DNA from: Drosophila pseudoobscura
Taxonomy: Eukaryota > Arthropoda > Insecta > Diptera > Drosophilidae
DNA length: 64,000 bases
Direction: 5' to 3'
Assembly (NCBI RefSeq): GCF_009870125.1
Contig: NC_046681.1
Coordinates: forward strand, 30,642,868-30,706,867
Positions 38,855 through 49,000 of the stretch are shown one piece after another (within the stretch, counting starts at the first letter, position 1; every line of letters begins with the position of its first letter). Under the pieces are notes generated by a model, which ran no database searches, was not told the DNA's origin, and worked only from the letters and a program-made list of their open reading frames with translations. The position numbers were made by a program, and so were the translations under genes.

Positions 38855-40701
38855 CGATGTAATTAGATGCGCGTGCACGCCTACGATGCGCACACTCGCC
38901 CGCCAGCTTTGCTACTGGCGGAGTTTATTTTCAGCTTTTCTTATTACCTTTACATCGGCAATTTACATTTAAGCTTAACTTACAACAATGATGTTCTTTT
39001 GAATTTTTGCGGGCAATTGACATTAACATTACATTAACATTAACATCTACAGACATGTTTACATTCTATCAGTCTTACAGTCTGGTAGCCCTATTTTGAC
39101 ATTCGCAATTATTGACGTACATTTACATATACAAACAGGTGGTCACAAAGAGATGAGTATTTGGACAAAATTGCAACATTAATGACATTTATAGACAAAT
39201 TTAATTCTATTTATTTTCTATTTCAGGTACTGGAGGATCATCGTCGTCGTCTGGAGCAGTGTGGATGGCACAGGGCGCAACCGTACGGCGCTGGATGAGC
39301 GCGTGTATGTGATGCTGCAGATCACGAATCTGCGGCATCAGAATTGGCAGAGGCAGGATCCAGGAGTTGGCGTGAATGGAGATGGAGTTTGATGAGCGAC
39401 TCTGGTCCGGCCGCCCACGTTGCCTCTACCTGGAGAACTGGGGATTGACACTGGTCCGGCCAATCGGGGTACGTTGGCCAGTGGAAATGGCCGCAGTGGA
39501 GATGGCCGCAAATGAGTGCAGATTGGCTGCATCCAAGTGGCTCTGGTCCGGCCACCCAGGATGCACTGTCGATGTAGATGGAGATGGAGATGGCGCGCTG
39601 GCCATTGTCGACTGAATTGGCTGGCCTCGTCGTTGGATTGCTGCTGCTGCTGTTTTGTGATGAAGGCATGACGTCACGGCCATCGGTTGACGGCAGCGTT
39701 GTCGGAGGGGTGTCCAAATTAGGCCCAACTTGCAACAAAATGTTGCGGTTGGTGGCGAGGCAGGTACTGGAGAGGCTGATCTGTGAGTGTATTGACAGGT
39801 AAGTGTGATTAGTAAAAGTATTGGCTATTTTGTGTTGATGCGTGAATTGATGTTTTTTCTTCTTTTTAGCGGCAGCCTGGATGTTGATGACGACGGCGAT
39901 AGGGCCTTCAATTTCGCCCATTTGGCAAGAATTGGATGGCGAAATTGGTGTGGCAACTGCTGGAGAGGCAGCTCTATCGGAGGCGTGGCAGGTACGTATG
40001 TTTTGTGTATGTTTGGACCATTTTGTGTTGATGTGTGTATTGACGTCATTTTGGTTTGTTTACAGTGGCTGCTCTGGACCTGTGCGGTGGATTGTCAGGA
40101 GCGTCGTCAATAAATCCCAAAATGTCGTCCAATTGGCATCAGATGTGTGGTGTTGATGACGAGGCAGCTGCTGGAGGGGCAGATCTGTCGGAGGCGTGGC
40201 AGGTACGTGTGATTATTTTGAGTTTTGTCCATATTTTGTTGGTATGCGAATTGACGTCATTTTGTGTTATTTCAGTGGCTGCTCTGGACCTGTGCGGTGG
40301 ATTGTCAGGAGCGTCGTCAATAAATCCTTAAATGTCGTCCAATTGGCATCAGATGTGTGGTGTTGATGACGGGGCAGCTGCTGGAGGGGCAGATCTGTCG
40401 GAGGCGTGGCAGGTACGTGTGATTATTTTGAGTTTTGTCCATATTTTGTTGGTATGCGAATTGACGTCATTTTTGGTTTGTTTCAGTGGCTGCTCTGGAC
40501 CTGTGCGGTGGATTGTCAGGAGCGTCGTCAATGAATTCCAGGAATGTCGTCAAATTAGCAGCAAAAGTTTGGTCTATTTGTCGTGGCATCTGCTGGTGGG
40601 GCAGCTCTGTCGATGGCGTGGCAGGTGAGTACGTATTGGTTATGTGAGTTAATGACTTCCATCTATTTTAGTGGCTGCCTCAGGACCGACTTTTGGGCTC
40701 A
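38855..40701 (-). other. 3' UTR of family III copy I with antisense exon array
   Basis: Same exon-unit arrangement as G and H. Sequence in its right part matches copy G at an offset of 10,398 bp until about 40650, where a T/C difference appears. Confidence 0.75.
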
Positions 40702-41015
40702 TCAGAAGTAGTCAGAGTAGTAGCTATCGTAGTCGTCTAGGATATCCGCTATCTCGTCGTCAACTGAATCGTCGTCCGTCCACTGGTCGTCGCCATCGTC
40801 GCTGAGTGCTTCGCAGTCCATATCAGAGTCCTCCGGTACGGCTGCGGCGTCAGGTTGTGTATTGGCGGCGGGTCTTGTAGGTGTTGGTGCTGCTGCTGGT
40901 GCTGCTGGTGGCGCTGCTGCTGGTGTCAGTGTTGGCGGATTGGCCACTGCTGAGCCACTGGCCTTTGCTTCCGTCAGGCTTGCAATTAATGTGGTGAGTT
41001 CTTGAAGTCGTTTCT
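40702..41015 (-). pseudogene. C-terminal Gag fragment, family III copy I
   Basis: About 104 codons remain: the short helix, the Ala/Pro linker and the acidic tail. The open frame extends rightwards into the 3' end of element J, giving a chimeric N-terminus (MRQVTLSKFTHQKK) with no biological meaning. Confidence 0.88.
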
Positions 41016-41018
41016 TTT

Positions 41019-44000
41019 GATGTGTAAACTTGCTCAGTGTGACCTGACGCAAACTTTATTAATGTTCTTATTACTATCTAGCAACATATAACATTATATC
41101 TGACAACATTACAAGTTTTGGCAACATAAGATTACATAAATATCGATAACAATGTGGTATTTATTACAATTAATTAAACAATTTTTTTTTCTTGCTTTAA
41201 TTTAATTTTATTTTAAGATTAAGCTCAGGTTAGCCCGCTCGGCCGAGTGGCTGCTGGTCCGGCCACCGAGGATGCGTTGCCTGTGGATTGGCTCGATCAA
41301 CCGAGTGGCTGCTGGTCCGGCCACCCGGGATGCGTATGGGTCTGGAGGATGTAAGTTTCGTGAAAGCGATGATGCATTTGCTTGCTATCTGTAAAAGATA
41401 TAAAAACTTGTTGTTTTTTGTTTTATTTTCAGGTTTTGACTTTTGATGTGCGGAGAATTTGGTAAGTAGTTTGAGTTGTGTATTTGTTGATTTTTGAGTT
41501 TTTTTTTTTTGTTAATTTTGTTTTATTTTCAGGTTTGCTGCAGATTTGGTAAGTGTTCTGAATTGTATTTTGGCTGGATTTAATTTTATTTTATTTGCAG
41601 GTTTATATTTTATAGGTTTGGTGGTAAATTGTCGGCATTCAAGTTAAGTAATTTTTTGTTTTTATATTTGTTGGCTTTTATTGAATATAATTATTTTATT
41701 TTCAAGTTGATTCCCTGGATGTTGTGTTGGGATGTCTTCTGGTTGCTTGCTTAGTTGCTGACGTTTTAAATTTTGTTTTATTTTCAGGTTTGCTGCCGAT
41801 TTGGTAAGTGTTTTGAATTGTATTTTGGCTGGATTTAATTTTATTTTATTTGCAGGTTTATATTTTATAGGTTTGGTGGTAAATTGTCGGCATTCAAGTT
41901 AAGTAATTTTTTGTTTTTATATTTGTTGGCTTTTATTGAATATAATTATTTTATTTTCAAGTTGATTCCCTGGGTGTTGTGTTGGGATGTCTTCTGGTTG
42001 CTTGCTTAGTTGCTGACGTTTTAAATTTTGTTTTATTTTCTGGTTTGCTGCAGATTTGGTAAGTGTTCTGAATTGTATTTTGGCTGAATTTAATTTTATT
42101 TTATTTGCAGGTTTATATTTTGTAGGTTTGGTGGTAAATTGTCGGCATTCAAGTTAAGTAATTTTAGTTTTTATATTTTTTGGCTTTTATTGAATATATT
42201 TTTTTTTTATTTTCAAGTTGATTCCCTGGATGTTGTGTTGGGATGTCTTCTGGTTGCTTGCTTAGTTGCTGACGTTTTAAATTTTGTTTTATTTTCAGGT
42301 TTGCTGCAGATTTGGTAAGTGTTTTGAATTGTATTTTGGCTGAATTTAATTTTATTTTATTTGCAGGTTTATATTTTATAGGTTTGGTGGTAAATTGTCG
42401 GCATTCAAGTTAAGTAATTTTTGTTTTTATATTTGTTGGCTTTTATTGAATATAATTATTTTATTTTCAAGTTGATTCCCTGGATGTTGCGTTGGGATGT
42501 CTTCTGGCTGCTTGCTTAGTTGCTGACATATGTACATTTGTTATGTACTTACAGTTAATTTCATACACCATATGTGTTTTGTTTATTTAAATATTTATGT
42601 TTATGTTTTAAATTTTGTTTTTTTTTTCAGGTTTGCTGCAGATTTGGTAAGCGTTTTGAGTTGTATTTTGGATAAATTTAATTTTATTTTATTTGCAGGT
42701 TTTCATTTTGTAGGTTTGGTGGCAAATTGTCGGCATTCCAGTTAAGTGATTTTTTGTTTTTATATTTGTTGGCTTTTAATGAATATAGTTATTTTATTTT
42801 CAAGTTGATTCACTGGATGTTGCGTTGGGATGACTTCTGGCTGCTTACTTAGTTGCTGACATACATATGTAAATTTATTATGTACATACAGCTAATTTCG
42901 TACACCAATATGTGTTTTATTTATTTAATTGGCAGGTTTTGTCTTCAGCTTTGTAATAATTTGTATGTAATTTTGTGTAGTTTATGTTGTTATATTTGTT
43001 GGCTCTTTTTTTTTTTAGGACTTTGGTTGTTTTAGTTTCAGGTTTGCGGCAGATTTGGTAAGTGTTTTAAATTGTATTTTGGCTGAATTTAATTTTGTTT
43101 TATTTACAGGTTTGGTAATAGAGTGTCATCAATCAAGTTAGGTAATTTATGTTGTTATATTTGTTGACTTTTAATGAGTATAGTGTTTTATTTTCAGGTT
43201 TAAAGAAAATTGGTGTGAAAAAGAAAAAGTGATTTCAATTGTTTTTACGCCAATTGTAATTTTATTTTATCTGCAGTTTTATTTTTTGCTGGTTTGGTGG
43301 TAAGGTGTCACATGCAATGGTAAGTATTTATTGTTGTATTTGTTGGCTTTTGATGACTGATGTTTGTTTTATTTTCACAGGCTGTTGCGCTTGATGTCTA
43401 CAACTTGTTTGCGTATTTACTGACATTGATTGTTATGTAAATAGTTATTTTGTACGTATGTATGTATGTATGTATGTATGATAGATTTGGTGGGTAGTTT
43501 ATTGGCTTTTAATTATTTTTTATGATGATTTTAAATTTTTTTTATTTACATTTCAGGTGGTAAGGTGTCAGTAATCATGATAAATTTGGTAAGTAGTTTT
43601 TGTTGTTATATTTATTGGCTTTTAATGATTTTTTTTGTGGTGATTTTAACTTTGTTTATTTACATTTCAGGTGGTAAGGTGCCAGTAATCAAGGACCAGC
43701 TTAGAATTTGTCGACAAGGTTGGGTGAATCCATGTATGACGTGAGGGTCCTTCGCCACATTTTAATGCAGATTTATTCCAATGTAAATGGTTTTTCAAGC
43801 GTGTCTCTTGGAAGGGCTGTTACTCCTGATGTCTACAAATTGTTTGAGTATTTATTTAGATTGATTTGTTATGTAAATAGTTATTTTATATTTTGTTTTG
43901 CTTTCAGGTTTTTCTATTTTCAGATTCATGATAAATTTGGTAAGTAGTTTTTGTTGTTATATTTATTGGCTTTTAATGATTTTTTTGTGGTAATTTTAAC

Positions 44001-44506
44001 TTTGTTTATTTACATTTCAGGTGGTAAGGTGCCAGTAATCAAGGACCAGCTTAGAATTTGTCGACAAAGTTGGGTGATTCCATGTATGACGTGAGGGTCC
44101 TTCGCCACATTTTAATGCAGATTTATTCCAATGTAAATGTTATTTCAAGCGTGTATCTTGCGAAGGCTGTTGCTCCTGATGTCTACTGATTATTTGCGTA
44201 TTTATTTAAATTAATTTGTTATGTAAATAGTTATTTTATATTTTGTTTTATTTTCAGGTTTTTCTATTTTCAGATTCATGATAAATTTGGTAAGTAGTTT
44301 TTGTTGTTATATTTATTGGCTTTTAATGATTTTTTGTACTGATTTTAACTTTATTTATTTACATTTCAGGTGGTAAGGTGTTAATAATCAAGGACCAGCT
44401 TAGGATTTGTCGAGCAAAATTGGGTGTTTCCATGCATCCTGTTTGACCCTTGTTTCGATGACCATGTATGTTCACATTTGTCATATGAGTTTCTGATTTA
44501 ATCATT
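41019..44506 (-). other. Long 3' UTR of family II copy J with antisense splice-site array
   Basis: AATAAA (TTTATT) lies at 41054, 35 nt from the end. Two CTGGTCCGG motifs near 41255 and 41310 are followed by the repeated plus-strand GTAAGT...CAG units and 16-nt microexon-like blocks seen in copy D, and the GTAT microsatellite. No sense ORF is supported. Confidence 0.75.
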
Positions 44507-44590
44507 TTATTTTTTTATTCCACAGGCATTCCAAAAGGCTACCCTTAACGTATTGGGATTGTTGTTGTTGCTGCTGTTATTTGTGTGCAT
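44507..44590 (-). pseudogene. Residual ORF2 start in family II copy J (27 aa)
   Basis: It starts 57 nt after the gag stop and encodes the beginning of an APE endonuclease (VAFWNACGIK). A run of seven A instead of six, relative to copy D, then shifts it to an early stop. The two copies show ongoing decay of a vestigial ORF2. Confidence 0.78.
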
Positions 44591-44647
44591 GAATAAATTT
44601 GTATTGGCTGGATGTCAATGTTGCCTGTGATATTAACATGAGTCATT

Positions 44648-46048
44648 TTAGTTGTCTTCTTCCATTTGGCTGCTGTTATCTCTGTCGGCCCTGAGGGGCA
44701 CGGACTTGTCGTTGGAGGGAAGGCTCTGCACTAGACTGCCTAGTTGACTGATGGCAGCCAGGATGTCACTTATGCTGGCTTCGATTTTGTTCAGCCTTTC
44801 TTCATATCGCTTGCTTTCAGGTTCGGCCGGACCCACTGCCATTGTTTTAGAGGACTGTGAGAGTGCAATCTGCTCCTCTCGCAGTCTATTCTGGAATTTC
44901 TCCAGATGGCTGGCGGCTGGGTTGGGATTCATGTCCACGGCTATAGGAGCTAACCGTCCTTTCCCTACTTTATCCTTTTTTTGGCTGGTCGTTTGTTTTC
45001 TCTTTTCTCTGTTCTTAATCTTGGTAAGCCTTCTCTTGATTTCGGTACTATGGTGGCTGGCCTTCGGTTGGACATTTCTGCCAGAGAAAGGGTTTGTGAA
45101 GCCCCTCACTGGTCCACTTCGGCCCTCGTCACAGCCACTCACATCCCTGCGATGGCTACCTGCTGGAAAGGGGGCCACTCGGAATGTTTGAGGACGTTTG
45201 GATATCTGCTCCCATGCGCTGGGCCTCCCTAAAGCTTGCTTTGTGAGTCTATCATCGTTGATCAGTTTGTTCACCTTGAGCCTGCTTCTGGCCGCTTTAA
45301 AGGCTGGACAGCCCTTAAAGCAGCTGACATGTTCCCCGTCGCAGTTTGCGCACTTGGCTGGGGTGTGCCTGGGCTTCGTGCATTCGGTTGAGAGGTGGCC
45401 TCTGGCACACTTCATGCATTTGGGCTCGTTCCGGCAATAGTTTCTGGTGTGACCATAGGCCTGGCACCTGTGGCATTGCAGGGGATCCCTGGGTGGCAAC
45501 TTTTTTTCAAATGCCACTGACTGTCCTCCTAATACATTTATCTTTAGAATTTCATCATGCGAGCCATCCCTTTTCTGCTCAATCTCTAGATCGAACATGT
45601 TTATTGGCCTTCCTGTAGCTACATGCTTCATGTTGGCGCAGAATTTGACGACGAAGGCCCTTTTTTTTAATTCAGCAGAAATCCACTCATTCGTCGTCGA
45701 GTAGTGCAGGTGTCTCAGAATATAACGTGCACCACGCTGACCGTTTGGCTGGTGCGTATGCATTAGCAACTTTTGGTCGTGGAGGAGTTGTGTTATTTTC
45801 CTATGGGCGTTCATATCAACGCATTGGATTCTGATACCGTTCCCTGGGGTGCTTTTCGTTTTGAAGCTGTCCACACCCGCTGTATAATTGAGTTGTTCTA
45901 GTAGGGGAACTATAGCTTTGACACCAGCTATGTGAATAGAAGGCACTCTCTTGCTCGATGGCACTACCTGCCATGGAAGGAGCTCAGGCTGTTCGATATT
46001 TTGTGGTTGTGTGTCGACGGCGCGAGCACAATAAGACTGATTGGCCAC
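44648..46048 (-). CDS. gag: Gag-like protein, family II copy J (466-codon frame, N-terminus missing)
   Basis: It is homologous to the family IV Gag from the motif ELLPWQVVP onwards. It has the core RHLHYSTTNEWI, three zinc knuckles (CX2CX4HX4C from residue 192, CX2CX3HX4C, CX2CX3HX6C), a basic linker, the helix SHLEKFQNRLREEQ and an acidic C-terminus. The family IV protein has about 400 more residues upstream, so this copy is N-terminally truncated. Its first dozen or so residues (MANQSYCARAVD) are probably encoded by the adjacent fragment M. Whether it is translated is unknown. Confidence 0.85.
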   Translation of the reverse strand: MANQSYCARAVDTQPQNIEQPELLPWQVVPSSKRVPSIHIAGVKAIVPLLEQLNYTAGVDSFKTKSTPGNGIRIQCVDMNAHRKITQLLHDQKLLMHTHQPNGQRGARYILRHLHYSTTNEWISAELKKRAFVVKFCANMKHVATGRPINMFDLEIEQKRDGSHDEILKINVLGGQSVAFEKKLPPRDPLQCHRCQAYGHTRNYCRNEPKCMKCARGHLSTECTKPRHTPAKCANCDGEHVSCFKGCPAFKAARSRLKVNKLINDDRLTKQALGRPSAWEQISKRPQTFRVAPFPAGSHRRDVSGCDEGRSGPVRGFTNPFSGRNVQPKASHHSTEIKRRLTKIKNREKRKQTTSQKKDKVGKGRLAPIAVDMNPNPAASHLEKFQNRLREEQIALSQSSKTMAVGPAEPESKRYEERLNKIEASISDILAAISQLGSLVQSLPSNDKSVPLRADRDNSSQMEEDN

Positions 46049-46867
46049 AGTGACCCTCAGCTAATTTTATTTGTTTTCGCAATTTACATTTGAACGCATT
46101 TACAAATATTTTTAACGGCTGTTATTTAACAGCTGAACCACTAATTACACATGGTTGGGACATTTAACTTTACATTACAAGAAATCAAGACACTCTGGCA
46201 ACAACGTGCATTTGTTTACATTTGGTAAGTATTAAAAATTATAAATTTAACAAATATAAGCTATATTAATTCTAATTTTTTTGCCCATTTAATTTCAGCG
46301 GACGTATATGTATATAGGTATGGACCTCTATCATCAGCTCACTGGATGGAATTGGGTCTGTACAAGTTGGCTTGAGCAGGTGTCAAAACAATGGACCCGG
46401 TGATTTCATCAGGCTGCTGCAACCTCAGGGGAAGTATAAAGCCGCACCGTAAGTGAGTAAGTATTTGATTTTTATAGATTGCTTCGCTTATATGCTTCCA
46501 GAGGGCGTGTCTTTCGGTGTGCGCCTTTCCACCATTGGCGCACTGGACGGCGGTGAAATTTCAGGTGACCTGGGAGCGGTCTGAGTAAATGCCACGTGAC
46601 GTCATTGGACTGCTGCAACTGCCATGGATCGAGCATTAGGCCAATGAGAAGAAGATTCACCAGTGGCTGCTGTAACTGTCGGACAGGCCTTCGTTGGATG
46701 CTGGATATACTGCGGTGCGGATTTGGCGAGCCAGTCAAAAGGCGATTCCAGGGACGGAAATGTGCACCGGCAATGGACGAGGCCCGTGCAGAAGGGAGCA
46801 TTGCAGCCGGCTCGCCGCGCCCAGCCAGAGGATTCGCAACAGGATAGCTGGCCACCGGATGGACTTT
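46031..46867 (-). mobile_element. Fragment M: 3' UTR piece of an otherwise unseen family
   Basis: About 0.8 kb without a supported ORF lies between copies J and K. AATAAA (TTTATT) is at 46066, near a possible 3' end at about 46010-46045. A plus-strand GTAAGT...TTTCAG interval of 74 nt (46225-46298), a TGACGTCA palindrome (46597) and the shared string GCAATTTACATTT suggest a diverged relative of family III. It is truncated on the right where copy K begins. The boundaries are approximate. Confidence 0.6.
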
Positions 46868-48421
46868 GATGTGTAAACTTGCTCAGTGTGACCTGACGCA
46901 AACTTTATTAATGTTCTTATTACTATCTAGCAACATATAACATTATATCTGACAACATTACAAGTTTTGGCAACATAAGATTACATAAATATCGATAACA
47001 ATGTGGTATTTATTACAATTAATTAAAAAATTTTTTTTTTCTTGCTTTAATTTAATTTTATTTTAAGATTAAGCTCAGGTTAGCCCGCTCGGCCGAGTGG
47101 CTGCTGGTCCGGCCACCGAGGATGCGTTGCCTGTGGATTGGCTCGATCAACCGAGTGGCTGCTGGTCCGGCCACCCGGGATGCGTATGGGTCTGGAGGAT
47201 GTAAGTTTCGTGAAAGCGATGATGCATTTGCTTGCTATCTGTAAAAGATATAAAAACTTGTTGTTTTTTGTTTTATTTTCAGGTTTTGACTTTTGATGTG
47301 CGGAGAATTTGGTAAGTAGTTTGAGTTGTGTATTTGTTGATTTTTGAGTTTTTTTTTTTTTGTTAATTTTGTTTTATTTTCAGGTTTGCTGCAGATTTGG
47401 TAAGTGTTCTGAATTGTATTTTGGCTGGATTTAATTTTATTTTATTTGCAGGTTTATATTTTATAGGTTTGGTGGTAAATTGTCGGCATTCAAGTTAAGT
47501 AATTTTTTGTTTTTATATTTGTTGGCTTTTATTGAATATAATTATTTTATTTTCAAGTTGATTCCCTGGATGTTGTGTTGGGATGTCTTCTGGTTGCTTG
47601 CTTAGTTGCTGACGTTTTAAATTTTGTTTTATTTTCAGGTTTGCTGCCGATTTGGTAAGTGTTTTGAATTGTATTTTGGCTGGATTTAATTTTATTTTAT
47701 TTGCAGGTTTATATTTTATAGGTTTGGTGGTAAATTGTCGGCATTCAAGTTAAGTAATTTTTTTGTTTTTATATTTGTTGGCTTTTATTGAATATAATTA
47801 TTTTATTTTCAAGTTGATTCCCTGGGTGTTGTGTTGGGATGTCTTCTGGTTGCTTGCTTAGTTGCTGACGTTTTAAATTTTGTTTTATTTTCTGGTTTGC
47901 TGCAGATTTGGTAAGTGTTCTGAATTGTATTTTGGCTGAATTTAATTTTATTTTATTTGCAGGTTTATATTTTGTAGGTTTGGTGGTAAATTGTCGGCAT
48001 TCAAGTTAAGTAATTTTAGTTTTTATATTTTTTGGCTTTTATTGAATATATTTTTTTTTTTTATTTTCAAGTTGATTCCCTGGATGTTGTGTTGGGATGT
48101 CTTCTGGTTGCTTGCTTAGTTGCTGACGTTTTAAATTTTGTTTTATTTTCAGGTTTGCTGCAGATTTGGTAAGTGTTTTGAATTGTATTTTGGCTGAATT
48201 TAATTTTATTTTATTTGCAGGTTTATATTTTATAGGTTTGGTGGTAAATTGTCGGCATTCAAGTTAAGTAATTTTTGTTTTTATATTTGTTGGCTTTTAT
48301 TGAATATAATTATTTTATTTTCAATTTGATTCCCTGGATGTTGCGTTGGGATGTCTTCTGGCTGCTTGCTTAGTTGCTGACGTTTTAAATTTTGTTTTAT
48401 TTTCTGGTTTGCTGCAGATTT
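46868..48421 (-). mobile_element. Family II element copy K, 3' UTR only
   Basis: A 5'-truncated copy holding about 1.55 kb of the family II 3' UTR: AATAAA at 46904, two CTGGTCCGG motifs near 47103 and 47160, and the first units of the antisense splice-site array. It ends inside a microexon-like block (GCAGATTT) where family V copy L begins. Confidence 0.9.
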
Positions 48422-48422
48422 C

Positions 48423-48539
48423 TGATGTGTTCGTCTTGCGAACTAAATTGGCAGTCTCTCTTCATGTCGAACCAATCCCATCGCCACCTGCATTAGCAGG
48501 GGGGGAGGGAGGCTGACATGAAGAGAGAACCGTTTTATT
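48423..48539 (-). terminator. 3'-end module of family V copy L: AATAAA, 14-bp hairpin, tail site
   Basis: A perfect 14-bp inverted repeat (TCTCTCTTCATGTC at 48455-48468, complement at 48515-48528) lies between the sense AATAAA (TTTATT at 48534-48539) and the tail, separating them by about 110 nt. Copy N repeats it (51049-51062, 51109-51122, TTTATT at 51128). Confidence 0.65.
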
Positions 48540-49000
48540 TGATTATACTCTTAAAATTAGCATATTTTACAAATAGTTTCGCGCCGGCTGCTTATCTACA
48601 TTACATGTAGTTGCAGAAGTGGCTGTTAATTGGCAGGGTAACATTTGTTACGATATTGGCTTATTTGGTATTTTTTTAGTAGGTATCGATAATTTGTCTA
48701 AATGCTAGGGTAACACTATACTTATTGCTACTTTGTTTACATTATTTTTAATTGTTTTTATTTTGATTTCAGGTGGAGTATGCAGCCGTGGAGAACATCA
48801 CTACGTCTATTGGTCTCGTCATCAGCTGCGAAGTGGAATCCTTGCGAGTGTCGGCGCTAAACTGGGACTGCAGGACAGCATCAACAGGGCTGAAGCTGGC
48901 CGAGGTCCAGTGCATCGTCATTCTGGATGTGGATTTCGATTTTCTGTGAAGGTGAGTGGATTCGTATCTGTGGAAGAATAAAAGGGGTTTTAGTTTCTTT
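48540..49000 (-). other. 3' UTR of family V copy L with antisense exon and intron
   Basis: On the plus strand an acceptor (TTTTGATTTCAG) ending at 48772 opens a 179-nt exon-like block (48773-48951). It is followed by a 53-nt GTGAGT...TTTCAG interval (48952-49004) that ends inside the ORF2 stop codon region. No sense ORF. Confidence 0.7.

Larger units (their letters stand above)
38855..41015 (-). mobile_element. Family III element copy I, 5'-truncated
   Basis: It keeps the complete 3' UTR and the last 100 or so codons of gag. Similarity to other copies stops at about 41015, where the tail and 3' end of element J (GATGTGTAAAC) begin. The tail of I itself is the run of 14 T at 38841-38854. Confidence 0.93.
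41019..46030 (-). mobile_element. Family II gag-only telomeric element, copy J, probably 5'-truncated
   Basis: Closely matches copy D along its length and extends further into Gag. The right limit is uncertain: Gag similarity to family IV fades at about 46010-46045, where another 3' end (fragment M) seems to start. The tail is only about four T (41015-41018). Confidence 0.85.
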
